Assembly: GCF_003591005.1 (NCBI RefSeq)
Contig: NZ_QYYD01000023.1
Location: 23,057-87,056, forward strand
Reading direction: 5' to 3'
From: Rhodopseudomonas palustris
Lineage (GTDB): Bacteria; Pseudomonadota; Alphaproteobacteria; Rhizobiales; Xanthobacteraceae
Length of the DNA: 64,000 bases
Part shown: piece after piece, positions 56,035-64,000 of the stretch
Layout: the number at the start of each line of letters is the position of its first letter
Position numbering within the stretch: position 1 is the first letter of the stretch
The notes under the pieces: generated by a model
What the model was told of the DNA's origin: nothing
What the model saw: the letters and a program-made list of their open reading frames with translations, nothing else
Databases searched by the model: none
Translations under genes and position numbers: made by a program

Positions 56035-57515
56035 TTGCCTTCCTCTACGGCGGCCAGCGGCCGCGCGACGTGTTCGAGCGACCGACGTTCGGCCGCGATA
56101 CCATAGCGCCACCCGACGAAGGCGGCGACCACCATCAGCACGGCGCCGAGCAGATAGCCGGCGAACAGGCTGCCGCGCGATCCTGTGTCGATCAGCGCAC
56201 CGAACAGCGCCGGCCCGGCGACGCCGCCGACGCCGGTGCCGAACGCATAGAACAGCGCGATCGCCAGCGCCCGCACCTCCAGCGGAAAGGTCTCGCTCAC
56301 GGTGAGATAGGCGGCGCTCGCCGCCGGCGAGGCGAAGAAGAAGATGATCATCCAGGCGATCGTCTGGCTCTGCGCGCTGAGCGCGCCGATCGAGAACAGA
56401 TAGCCCGAGATCGCCAGCAGGACACCGGACACGCCATAGGTGAATGCGATCATGGTGCGGCGGCCGAGCGTGTCGAACAGCCGCCCGAGCAGCAGCGGCC
56501 CGAGAAAATTGCCGGCCGCGAACGGCAGGATGTACCAGCCGACGTGGCTGGACGGAATGTCGAAGAAATCGGTCAGCACCAGCGCGTAGGTGAAGAAGAT
56601 GGCGTTGAAGAAGAACGCCTGCGCGGCCATCAGAGTCAGCCCGACCAGCGAGCGCTGCCGATAGGTGTGAAACAGCGTGCGCGCCACCTCGCCCAGCGGC
56701 GTATGAGTGCGCATCCGCAACCTGATCTTCGGATGCGGACGCTGCGCGCGCGGATCGATCCGCGCGGTGCGTTCGAGCTCGGTGACGATCGCTTCGGCTT
56801 CCTCCGGACGGCCATGCGTCATCAGCCAGCGCGGACTTTCCGGAATCCAGAACCGCATCGCGAATACCACCAAGCCGAGCACGGCGCCGGTGAAGTAAGC
56901 GAGCCGCCAGCCATGCTCGGGATCGATCACCGCGGGATCGAGCAGCACGATGGCGGCGACGGCGCCGAGCGCCGCGCCGAGCCAGAAGCTGCCGTTGATG
57001 ACGAGATCGGTCCAGCCGCGATAGCGCGCCGGCATCAGCTCCTGGATGGTCGAATTGATCGCCGTGTATTCGCCGCCGATGCCCGCGCCGGTGAGTAAGC
57101 GGAACAGCGCGTAGCTCCACAGATTCCAGGAGAACGCCGTCGCCGCCGTCGCCGCGAGATACAGAGCCAGCGTGATGAAGAACAGCTTCTTGCGGCCGAT
57201 CCGGTCGGTCAGCCAGCCGAACCCGATAGCGCCGATCACCGCGCCGGCGAGGTAAGCGCTGTTGGCGATCCCGACGTCGAGATTGGAGAATTGCAACTGC
57301 GGACTGGCCTTCAGGGCGCCTGCCAGCGACCCCGCCAGCGTAACCTCGAGCCCATCCAATATCCATGTGACGCCGAGCGCCAGCACCACCCGGGTATGGA
57401 TCCGGCTCCACAGCAGTCCGTCCAGCCGCGCCGGGATATCGGTCTCGACCACACGGCTATCCGCAGCCGGCGCATGGGGCGGCTTCGTGCTTGCGGCGCT
57501 GGTCGAATAAGCCAT
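56031..57515 (-). CDS. MFS transporter (sugar-porter-like)
   Basis: A 494-residue transporter with twelve apolar segments and a soluble N-terminus of about 35 residues. The ATG at 57515 is preceded by GAGGGGA; an in-frame extension to 57722 is arginine-rich shadow sequence. Motifs: GWLTDRIGRKKLFF, FRLLTGAGIGGEYTAINSTI and WIPESPRWLMTHGRPEEAE, as in sugar- and aromatic-acid porters. It overlaps otsB, so a link to trehalose or a compatible solute is possible but unproved. Confidence 0.88.
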   Translation of the reverse strand: MAYSTSAASTKPPHAPAADSRVVETDIPARLDGLLWSRIHTRVVLALGVTWILDGLEVTLAGSLAGALKASPQLQFSNLDVGIANSAYLAGAVIGAIGFGWLTDRIGRKKLFFITLALYLAATAATAFSWNLWSYALFRLLTGAGIGGEYTAINSTIQELMPARYRGWTDLVINGSFWLGAALGAVAAIVLLDPAVIDPEHGWRLAYFTGAVLGLVVFAMRFWIPESPRWLMTHGRPEEAEAIVTELERTARIDPRAQRPHPKIRLRMRTHTPLGEVARTLFHTYRQRSLVGLTLMAAQAFFFNAIFFTYALVLTDFFDIPSSHVGWYILPFAAGNFLGPLLLGRLFDTLGRRTMIAFTYGVSGVLLAISGYLFSIGALSAQSQTIAWMIIFFFASPAASAAYLTVSETFPLEVRALAIALFYAFGTGVGGVAGPALFGALIDTGSRGSLFAGYLLGAVLMVVAAFVGWRYGIAAERRSLEHVARPLAAVEEGK

Positions 57516-57734
57516 TCCCCTCGCTCGGCGTGTTGAGCCACGCCGCACCCGCCGACGGCGATGCGCCGCGGGCGGCGGACAGATGGGCCGATAACGGAAG
57601 GTGGCGACATCGGTTCCGAATCGGGGTCGGGCGGCACTTGGGGTGGTGCGGCACGCGTCGCAGCAGCGGCCGCCCCGGCTCGCGGTAGCCCGTTCTGCCA
57701 AAAGCTTGACGCCCCTCCCCACGGTTGGATATGA

Positions 57735-57758
57735 CTACGTACGAACGTTCGTTCGTAG
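57735..57758. promoter_or_regulatory. Near-perfect 24-bp palindromic operator
   Basis: CTACG, a mismatched T, the perfect 12-base palindrome ACGAACGTTCGT (57741-57752), T, CGTAG make a dyad of 24 bases with one mismatched pair. It lies about 40 bases upstream of the monooxygenase fusion start. Its form suits the TetR regulator encoded at 63091-63813. Confidence 0.6.
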
Positions 57759-57796
57759 ACCCACAGAGATGGGTCACAATAGGGGAGAGCGGCGGA

Positions 57797-59923
57797 ATGC
57801 GCGTGATTATCGTTGGGGCAGGAATCGCCGGCATGACGGCTGCGATCGCCCTGCACAAGAAGGGCCACGAGGCCGTCGTGCTCGAGCAGGCGCCGGAGCT
57901 GAAAGAGATTGGGGCCGGCATTCAGCTGGCCGCCAATGGGGTCTGGGTGTTGCGCGAGCTTGGACTGGAACAGGCCGTCGCCGACGCGGGCGTCATTCCG
58001 CAGTCCTACGAGCTGCGCGACATCGCCAAAGGCAAGCTGCTCAGCCTGTCACCGCTCGGCGATATCGGCGCCAAACACTGGGGCGCCCCGCTCTACAACA
58101 TCCACCGCGCCGACCTGATCGATCTGTTGGCGCGAGCGATGCCGGCCGAATCGCTGCGCCTCGGTGCGCCGGTCGCTTCGTTCGATCAGGACGCGGCCGG
58201 CGTCACCGTGCGGCTAGCGTCGGGCGAACAGATCCGTGGCGACGTGCTAATCGGCGCCGACGGCATCCACTCGGTGATCCGTAAGCAGCTGCGCGGCGAG
58301 GAGCCGACGCATTTCTCCAACATCCTGATGTGGCGCGCGCTGATCCCGGCCGACAAGCTGCGCCACGTCAATCTCGAGGAGAAGGGCAATTACTGGTTCG
58401 GCCCCGGTCGCACGCTGATCACCTATTGGGTGCGGCCGAACAATCTCTACAGCATCCTGGCGTCCGTGCCGGCCGCCGAAGTGCAGCGCGAATCCTGGAC
58501 CGAGAGCGGCGACATCGACGACCTGCATCGCTCGTTCGCCGACATCGAGCCGCGCGCGCGCAAGATGATGGAGCAGATCGAAACCGGCTTCATCACCGGC
58601 ATGTATTATCGCGATCCGATCGACCGCTGGACCTATGGCCGGGTCACCCTGATGGGCGACGCCGCGCATCCGATGGTGCCGTTCCTGGCGCAAGGCGCCG
58701 CGCAGGGCATCGAGGATGCCTGGACGCTGGCAACCATGCTGTCGTCGCACAGCGACGCAGGCGAGGCGCTGCAGGAATATGAGCAACGCCGCCGGCCGCG
58801 CACCACCCGCGTGCAGTCCGGCGCCCGCGCCATGGTCAAGCTCACCCACGAATCCGATCCCGCGCGCATCCGCGCCCGCGACGGCCGCTGGAAGGGCGTC
58901 CAGCACGTCGATCCGATGACCGAGACGACCTGGGGCTTCGTCTGGGGTTACAACGTGGTCGAGGCGGTCAAGCGCCCGGCCGGCGAAGTGCTCGGCCTGT
59001 CGGCGACGCGCGAGGGCAAGACCCTGAAGCGGCCCGAGAGCCAGCGCGCCTTCGCGCTGTGGAAGAACGCGTTCTCGCCCGAGCAGGTCGCGCGCGGCCA
59101 TGACGGCCTGCGCGAAGGCTACGAGGAGTTTCTCGCCGCCAACTTCCCGCTTCCCAAGGATGTCGCGGTCGAGCAGCTCGAACTCCGCGGCGTCCCGGCG
59201 TTCCGGGTGCACGCCGCTAACAAGTCGGCCGGCGCGCCGACCGTGCTGCATTTCCACGGCGGCGGCTATGTGCTCGGCTCGGCGCGCGGCTCGCTGGAAT
59301 ACGCGCAGCGGCTCGCCGAAACGGTGGGCGGCAGCTGCGTCACCGTCGACTATCGGCTGGCGCCGGATCATCCCTACCCGGCCGCGATCGACGACGCGCT
59401 CGACGCCTATCGGGCGCTGCTCGACGACGGCATTCCGGCCTCGTCCATCATCCTGAGCGGCGAGTCGTCCGGCGGCGGCCTGGCGCTGGCGCTGGCGATC
59501 GCGCTCAAGACCACGGACGATCCGCAGCCCGCAGGCATCATCGGCGTCTGTCCGTTCGCCGATCTCACCTTGCGCGGCGACAGCGTGTCGAAATTCCACG
59601 GCGACGATCCCGCCGCCAATCGCGACATGCTGACCTATCTCGGCGCGTCCTACTTCCAGGGCCACGAGCCGACCGATCCGCTGGTGTCGCCACTGTACGG
59701 CGATCTCTCCGGCCTGCCGCCGATCTATCTGACGGCGAGCGAGGGCGAGGTGCTGCTCAGCGACACCACCCGGCTGATCGAGCGCGCCAAGCGGGCCGGC
59801 ATCGATGTGACGTCGCGGATCGTGGACGACTCGGTCCACGTCTACACGCTGTTCCCGTTCCTGCCCGAGACCAAAGCGACGATGCAGGACATCGGGACAT
59901 GGGCGCAACAATTACGGCGCTGA
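57797..59923 (+). CDS. FAD monooxygenase fused to an HSL-type alpha/beta hydrolase
   Basis: A 708-residue two-enzyme protein. Residues 1 to about 400 form a class A flavin hydroxylase: GAGIAG (7-12), GADGIHS (153-159) and GDAAHPMVPFLAQGAAQGIEDA (287-308), like salicylate, 3-hydroxybenzoate and 6-hydroxynicotinate hydroxylases. Residues 420-708 form a hormone-sensitive-lipase-type hydrolase: HGGGY (487-491), GESSG with S557, likely acid E651, and H681. ATG 57797 has GGGGAGAG upstream; an earlier in-frame start would put the 24-bp palindrome in the gene. The pair would hydroxylate a ring and cleave an ester, lactone or amide in one chain. Confidence 0.88.
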   Translation: MRVIIVGAGIAGMTAAIALHKKGHEAVVLEQAPELKEIGAGIQLAANGVWVLRELGLEQAVADAGVIPQSYELRDIAKGKLLSLSPLGDIGAKHWGAPLYNIHRADLIDLLARAMPAESLRLGAPVASFDQDAAGVTVRLASGEQIRGDVLIGADGIHSVIRKQLRGEEPTHFSNILMWRALIPADKLRHVNLEEKGNYWFGPGRTLITYWVRPNNLYSILASVPAAEVQRESWTESGDIDDLHRSFADIEPRARKMMEQIETGFITGMYYRDPIDRWTYGRVTLMGDAAHPMVPFLAQGAAQGIEDAWTLATMLSSHSDAGEALQEYEQRRRPRTTRVQSGARAMVKLTHESDPARIRARDGRWKGVQHVDPMTETTWGFVWGYNVVEAVKRPAGEVLGLSATREGKTLKRPESQRAFALWKNAFSPEQVARGHDGLREGYEEFLAANFPLPKDVAVEQLELRGVPAFRVHAANKSAGAPTVLHFHGGGYVLGSARGSLEYAQRLAETVGGSCVTVDYRLAPDHPYPAAIDDALDAYRALLDDGIPASSIILSGESSGGGLALALAIALKTTDDPQPAGIIGVCPFADLTLRGDSVSKFHGDDPAANRDMLTYLGASYFQGHEPTDPLVSPLYGDLSGLPPIYLTASEGEVLLSDTTRLIERAKRAGIDVTSRIVDDSVHVYTLFPFLPETKATMQDIGTWAQQLRR

Positions 59924-59970
59924 TCAGCAGCGCCGCCGTCAACTAGAAACAAAACACAGGGTGAGAAACG

Positions 59971-61182
59971 ATGAGAACCTTCGCAGGGTCTATGGTCGCG
60001 TGCGCGCTGTCGTGCGTTCTGGCCGGACAAGTCGCCGCGCAAACGCCGGGCATCTCCAACAATGTCGTCAAGATCGGCGTGCTCGCCGACATGTCCGGCG
60101 TGTTCCAGGATCTGAGCGGCGCGAATTCCGAAACCGCCGCCCGCATGGCGATCGAGGATTTCGTCAACAACGAGAAGCCGCCGTTCAAGGTCGAACTGGT
60201 CGTCTCCGATCATCAGAACAAGCCGGATATCGCGGTCAGCCGGGTGCGTGAGTGGTACGATGTCGACGGCGTCGACATGGTCACCGACGCGATCAATTCG
60301 GCGGTGGCGCTGGCGGTGTCGGGCGTCACGCGTGACAAGAACCGCGTGCTCATGGTCACCGGTGCCGGCACCACCACGCTGGTCAACGAGCAGTGCTCGC
60401 CCAACACCGTGCTGTATGCCTGGGATACGCACGGCATTTCCAACGCGCTCGCCGGGTCGATCACGCGGTCGGGGAAGAAGAACTGGTACTTCCTGACGGT
60501 GGACTACGCGCTCGGCCAGGCGATCGAGAAGGACGCGACCCAGGCGATCGTCGCGGCAGGCGGCAAGGTGATCGGATCGCGCAAGCATCCGACCGGCACG
60601 GCGGACTTCTCGTCCTTCGTGCTCAGCGCGCAAAGCGCCGGGCCGGACGTGATCGGGCTCGCCAATGCCGGCGGCGATCTGATCAATTCGGTCAAGGCGG
60701 CGCGCGACTTCGGCATCACCCAGACGCTGGCGCCACTCGCCGCGTCGCTGACCGACGTGCACGCCATCGGCCTCGACGCCGCGCAGGGCATGATCCTGGT
60801 CGAGGGCTTCTACTGGAACCGCGACGATGAATCGCGCGCCTGGAGCCAACGCTTCTTCAAGCAGCGCAACCGCATGCCGATCATGCTGCAGGCCGGCCTG
60901 TATTCGGCGATCACCAGCTATCTGAAGGCGGTCAAGCAGACCGGCACCGACGATCCGAAGACCGTGCTCGATCATCTCAAAACCACCGAGATCAACGACG
61001 TCTTCGCCAAGGGCGGGCGGATCCGCGCGGACGGCCGCATGATCCACGACATGTATGTGCTGGCGGTGAAGAAGCCGGCTGACTCTCGCATCGCCTGGGA
61101 TTATGTCGACATCCGCGAAACCATCCCGGGCAGCAGCGCCTATCCGCCGCTGTCGGAGTCGAAATGCCCGCTGGTGAAGTGA
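59971..61182 (+). CDS. Liv-type periplasmic substrate-binding protein
   Basis: A 403-residue binding protein with a signal peptide (MRTFAGSMVACALSCVLAGQ, cleavage near VAAQT). VVKIGVLADMSGVFQDLSG is the typical Liv family start. It follows the monooxygenase fusion by 47 bases on the same strand. No matching permease or ATPase genes are in this unit, so they lie beyond the window or it uses another Liv system. An aromatic acid ligand is the guess from its neighbours. Confidence 0.88.
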   Translation: MRTFAGSMVACALSCVLAGQVAAQTPGISNNVVKIGVLADMSGVFQDLSGANSETAARMAIEDFVNNEKPPFKVELVVSDHQNKPDIAVSRVREWYDVDGVDMVTDAINSAVALAVSGVTRDKNRVLMVTGAGTTTLVNEQCSPNTVLYAWDTHGISNALAGSITRSGKKNWYFLTVDYALGQAIEKDATQAIVAAGGKVIGSRKHPTGTADFSSFVLSAQSAGPDVIGLANAGGDLINSVKAARDFGITQTLAPLAASLTDVHAIGLDAAQGMILVEGFYWNRDDESRAWSQRFFKQRNRMPIMLQAGLYSAITSYLKAVKQTGTDDPKTVLDHLKTTEINDVFAKGGRIRADGRMIHDMYVLAVKKPADSRIAWDYVDIRETIPGSSAYPPLSESKCPLVK

Positions 61183-61284
61183 TCCACGCGATCGGGCGCT
61201 GATGTACAACAGGACCACACGGCCCGCGGCTGGCTCCAGTCGCGGGCCGATGATCTGAGGCACGAGAAAAACGGGACGGAAGTG

Positions 61285-62973
61285 ATGCCCCACAACAAGC
61301 GACTGCTGAAAACCTGGCCGCCTCGCCTGCCGACGGCTGTCGAGCCGCCGGCCACCTCGCTGTGGGACAATCTCGCCGTCAGCGCCGCGCGCTATCCGCA
61401 CCGGACCGCGCTCGGCTTCCTCGGCAGCAGCCTGACCTATCAGCAGCTCAAGCACAGCGCCGAGCGGTTGGCGGCGCGTCTCAACGCGTTGGGCGTCGGG
61501 GCCGGCGACCGCGTGCTGGTGGTGATGCAAAACTGCCCGCAGCTGGTGATCGCGCATCTAGCGATCGCGCGCGCCAACGCGGTGACCGTGCCGGTCAACC
61601 CGATGAACCGCGCCGAAGAGCTGCGCCACTACATCACCGACGCGCAAGCCAAAGTGGCGCTGACCACCGGCGACCTCGCCGAAGGCCTGGCTGCCGCCAG
61701 CAACGGCATCGATGGCGGCGACCGGCTGCAGCATCTCATCGTCAGCCAGTTCACCGATGTCCTTGGTGACGATGCGTCGATCCCGCCGCCATGGCGCGAC
61801 TGGCTGACGACGCAGCATGCTCTGCCGAACCTCCGCGGCGCCGCCGTGCACGCCTGGCGTGACGCCGTCGCGGCCGACGATCCGCTGCCGGAACTGCGGG
61901 TCGGCCGCGATGATCTGGCGCTGCTGCCCTACACCAGCGGCACCACCGGGCTGCCGAAGGGCTGCATGCTGACCCACGGCAGCGTCACCCACAATGCGAT
62001 GACCACGATGTTCTGGATCGACGGCACGCCCGAAACCGTCAGCCTCGGCGTGCTGCCGATGTTTCATATCACTGGCCTCGTGTGCGTGATGCACGGCGCG
62101 ATCTATGCCGGCGCGACGCTCATCATCATGCCGCGCTGGGATCGCGACGTCGCCGGCCGGCTGATCTCGCAGCACCGCGTCAGCCATTGGCTGTCGATCC
62201 CGACCATGATCATCGATCTGCTCGCGAGCCCCAATCTCGATCAGTACGATCTGTCGAGCCTGGTGCAGATCGGCGGCGGCGGCGCGGCGATGCCGCAGGC
62301 CGTCGCCGAGCGCCTGCGCGAGCGGTTCGGTCTCGAATTCGTTGAAGGCTACGGCCTCACCGAGACCTCCGCCGTCACGCTGATGAATCCCTGCGACGCG
62401 CCCAAGCTGCAATGCCTCGGCATTCCGTTCATCAGCGTCGATGCGCGGATCATCGACATCGAGACCGGGCAGGAGATCGCCGACGGTGAGCAGGGCGAGA
62501 TCGCCGTGCATGGGCCGCAGGTGTTTCAGGGCTATTGGCAGCGCCCCGACGCGACCGAGCAGGCGTTCATCGAGATCGACGGCAAGCGCTTTCTGCGCAC
62601 CGGCGATCTCGGCTATCGCGATGCGGACGGTTACTTCTTCATCACCGATCGGCTCAAGCGCATGATCAACGCCGCCGGCTACAAGGTGTGGCCGGCCGAG
62701 CTGGAGGCGCTGATGTTCCGGCATCCCGGCATTCAGGAGGTCTGCATCATCAGTTCGACCGACGCCTATCGGGGCGAGACCGTCAAGGCCGTGGTGGTGC
62801 GCCGGCCGTCGCATGCCGATCTGACCGAGCAGGACATCATCGCCTGGTGCCGGACCCAGGTGAGCGCCTACAAGGTGCCGCGCATCGTCGAGTTCAAGGA
62901 GGCGCTGCCGAAGAGCGCCTCCGGCAAGGTGATGTGGCGCGCCCTGCAGGACGCGGAGGCGGCGATACGCTAA
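61285..62973 (+). CDS. AMP-forming acyl/aryl-CoA ligase
   Basis: A 562-residue adenylate-forming enzyme. Signature: LPYTSGTTGLPKGCMLTHG (the P-loop-like motif), GYGLTET (about residues 353-359), the hinge DRLKRMINAAGYKVWPAE and the C-terminal catalytic Lys in LPKSASGKVMWR. It couples a carboxylic acid to CoA using ATP. The ATG at 61285 is used (GTG at 61282 precedes it). It lies about 100 bases after the binding-protein gene. A medium-chain or aromatic acid is the likely substrate. Confidence 0.92.
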   Translation: MPHNKRLLKTWPPRLPTAVEPPATSLWDNLAVSAARYPHRTALGFLGSSLTYQQLKHSAERLAARLNALGVGAGDRVLVVMQNCPQLVIAHLAIARANAVTVPVNPMNRAEELRHYITDAQAKVALTTGDLAEGLAAASNGIDGGDRLQHLIVSQFTDVLGDDASIPPPWRDWLTTQHALPNLRGAAVHAWRDAVAADDPLPELRVGRDDLALLPYTSGTTGLPKGCMLTHGSVTHNAMTTMFWIDGTPETVSLGVLPMFHITGLVCVMHGAIYAGATLIIMPRWDRDVAGRLISQHRVSHWLSIPTMIIDLLASPNLDQYDLSSLVQIGGGGAAMPQAVAERLRERFGLEFVEGYGLTETSAVTLMNPCDAPKLQCLGIPFISVDARIIDIETGQEIADGEQGEIAVHGPQVFQGYWQRPDATEQAFIEIDGKRFLRTGDLGYRDADGYFFITDRLKRMINAAGYKVWPAELEALMFRHPGIQEVCIISSTDAYRGETVKAVVVRRPSHADLTEQDIIAWCRTQVSAYKVPRIVEFKEALPKSASGKVMWRALQDAEAAIR

Positions 62974-63055
62974 GGCGCCGCGCCGGGCGCCGCCGTCCCC
63001 TCGTGCGCCGCAGCAGCGGCGCGGTTGCCAGCCCCCGGCGGCTCGGTTAGCTCTG

Positions 63056-63082
63056 GCTCCAGGCCGCAGCGGCCTTTGGAGC
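63056..63082 (+). promoter_or_regulatory. Hairpin covering the tetR ribosome-binding site
   Basis: GCTCCA-GGCCG (63056-63066) pairs with CGGCC-TT-TGGAGC (63070-63082), leaving a CAG loop and a TT bulge. The 3' arm holds GGAG (63078-63081), the probable ribosome site 9 bases before the tetR ATG. A second perfect hairpin, GCGCCGC-AGCA-GCGGCGC, lies at 63005-63022. They may terminate the ligase transcript and lower tetR translation. Confidence 0.4.
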
Positions 63083-63090
63083 ATGCCGGA

Positions 63091-63813
63091 ATGAGTCCGA
63101 CCGAGATGAAGCGCACGCGGACGGGCGCACGGGTGCCGGCCGACGGTCCGGCTCTCAGCTATCAGGGCGATCTGGTCGACGAGAGCGCCATCATCGGCCA
63201 GCCGGACTCGCCCGCCGGCCGGATGCGGATCAAGATCCTGCTGACCGCGATCGCGCTGTTCGCCGAACGCGGCTACGAGACCTGCAGCATGCGCACCATC
63301 GCCAGCGCCGTCGGGCTGCGCGCGCCGACGCTGTACAACTACTACCCGTCGAAGGAAGCGCTGCTGGTCGCGGCAGTCGATTTCGGCATGGACAATTTCT
63401 TTTCCTACGTGCTGAAGGACATCGACCAGACCGACCGCAGCGAGCGCCTGCTCGAGATTGCCCGCCGCCACGCCGGCTACAAGCTGCGTCACCAGGTCAT
63501 CTCGCGCGCCAACGACCGGCTGATCGATCCGCAGTTCGGCAAGCTGTTCTTTGCCGAAACCGACCGCGAGCATTTCCGGCGCCGGCTCGACGCCTATCGC
63601 TACAGGATCCACGATCTCGTCACCGATTTCGTCGGGGTGGACGATCCGGTCGATCCGATGTTCGTCACCGTGGCGATCATGAACCAGTGGGACCGCGCCG
63701 CCTATTGGTTCAAGCCCGACGGCCGGCGCACGATCGACGAGACGCTGCAGCAGATCCTGGTGCTGACGTTTAGGTTGCTCAATGCCGATCTGCCGAAGGC
63801 ATCGGCCAGCTGA
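63091..63813 (+). CDS. TetR-family transcriptional regulator
   Basis: A 240-residue regulator. After a 45-residue polar leader come RIKILLTAIALFAERGYETC and the helix-turn-helix MRTIASAVGLRAPTLYNYYP, and then a helical ligand domain with KLRHQVISRANDRLID. ATG 63091 has GGAG 9 bases upstream. It is the last gene of the monooxygenase-ligase unit and the natural candidate to bind the 24-bp palindrome at 57735-57758. By family precedent the ligand may be an acyl-CoA. Confidence 0.88.
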   Translation: MSPTEMKRTRTGARVPADGPALSYQGDLVDESAIIGQPDSPAGRMRIKILLTAIALFAERGYETCSMRTIASAVGLRAPTLYNYYPSKEALLVAAVDFGMDNFFSYVLKDIDQTDRSERLLEIARRHAGYKLRHQVISRANDRLIDPQFGKLFFAETDREHFRRRLDAYRYRIHDLVTDFVGVDDPVDPMFVTVAIMNQWDRAAYWFKPDGRRTIDETLQQILVLTFRLLNADLPKASAS

Positions 63814-63879
63814 CGGCAGCGAGGAACGACCACTCCCGCCGCTCTGCGCGGAGCACAGCCTCACCCCGTCATTCCGGGT

Positions 63880-64000
63880 CGGGGGGGGGAGCAGGGGGGC
63901 CCCCCGAAAAAAAGAACACCCGCCCCCCCAGGGGGCCCGCCGGGGGGCGCGGGGGGGGCCCCCCCCCCCCCCGGGGTATTTTTTGTGGGGGGGGGGGCGG
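63880..64000. other. Low-quality G/C homopolymer tail (likely contig-end artefact)
   Basis: From about 63880 the sequence is runs of G and C with short A and T runs and no coding or repeat structure. Such runs occur nowhere else in the window. They look like unresolved read ends, not biology. Confidence 0.8.

Noticed and set aside
57725..57796. Earlier in-frame start for the monooxygenase fusion
   Set aside because: It would place the 24-bp palindrome in the coding region, while ATG 57797 has a good ribosome site and begins directly with the FAD-binding strand.
58247..59911. Minus-strand open frame of 554 codons opposite the monooxygenase fusion
   Set aside because: Arg/His/Asp-rich shadow of a gene whose motifs run the whole length of the plus strand.
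61558..63864. Minus-strand open frame of 768 codons opposite the CoA ligase and TetR genes
   Set aside because: It spans two genes and the gap between them, which real genes opposite would not; composition is typical of antisense in high-GC DNA.
63880..64000. G-quadruplex or phase-variable homopolymer tract
   Set aside because: The runs are too many, irregular and confined to the very end, which fits poor sequence quality better than a biological element.

Overview
The window is high-GC DNA from an alphaproteobacterium, most likely Rhodopseudomonas or a close Nitrobacteraceae relative such as Bradyrhizobium. This rests on base composition, on the abundance of branched-chain-amino-acid-type (Liv/Urt) ABC transporters and xanthine-dehydrogenase-type molybdenum hydroxylases, and on dispersed palindromic repeats that resemble ones I know from those genomes. 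The last ~120 bases are G/C homopolymer runs that look like a poor contig end, so the source is probably a draft assembly. One tRNA (tRNA-Ser GGA) is present. No rRNA, CRISPR array, prophage or insertion sequence was seen.

Layout. (1) 0-8.6 kb: an iron-type alcohol dehydrogenase fragment, then an amide-utilisation operon on the minus strand: AmiC-like sensor, signature amidase with the Lys96/Ser171/Ser195 triad, and a five-gene Urt/Liv-type ABC importer. A divergent MarR regulator faces it across an AT-rich palindromic region. (2) 8.6-12.5 kb: a visibly lower-GC islet with a divergent pyruvate kinase, a TSUP exporter, an AEC carrier and a metallophosphoesterase in one apparent operon. (3) 13-18 kb: an exported metallo-beta-lactamase-fold hydrolase and a periplasmic molybdenum hydroxylase made of IorA-like, IorB-like and triheme cytochrome c subunits, followed by a haloacetate-dehalogenase-like hydrolase. 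(4) 19-22.4 kb: an Mfd-like helicase.

(5) 22.6-52.7 kb is the most striking part, a ~30-kb catabolic supercluster. It holds three ATZ/TRZ-type amidohydrolases (two in tandem duplication), a Liv-type importer with a fused permease-ATPase, a Dpp-type importer, an orphan Mo-hydroxylase large subunit and a complete three-subunit Mo hydroxylase. It also holds an M20 carbamoylase-like amidohydrolase, an alpha/beta hydrolase, an SDR protein without the usual Ser and Lys, an aminotransferase, a kynurenine-formamidase/isatin-hydrolase-like cyclase, a fumarylacetoacetase-family hydrolase and an MHS-type transporter. A GntR and a TetR regulator sit inside it. Repeated TTGYATRC-type motifs occur before gntR, before both tandem amidohydrolases and before the Liv importer, so these units probably form one regulon. 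My inference is uptake and degradation of an N-containing heterocycle or related amide/ureide: hydroxylation by Mo enzymes, hydrolytic deamination and ring opening, transamination, and final hydrolytic cleavage. The substrate cannot be named from sequence alone.

(6) 53-57.5 kb: tRNA-Ser, then trehalose synthesis genes otsA and otsB beside an MFS transporter. (7) 57.7-63.8 kb: a second small catabolic unit with a single-chain FAD monooxygenase fused to an HSL-type alpha/beta hydrolase, a Liv-type substrate-binding protein, an acyl/aryl-CoA ligase and a TetR regulator, preceded by a near-perfect 24-bp palindrome.
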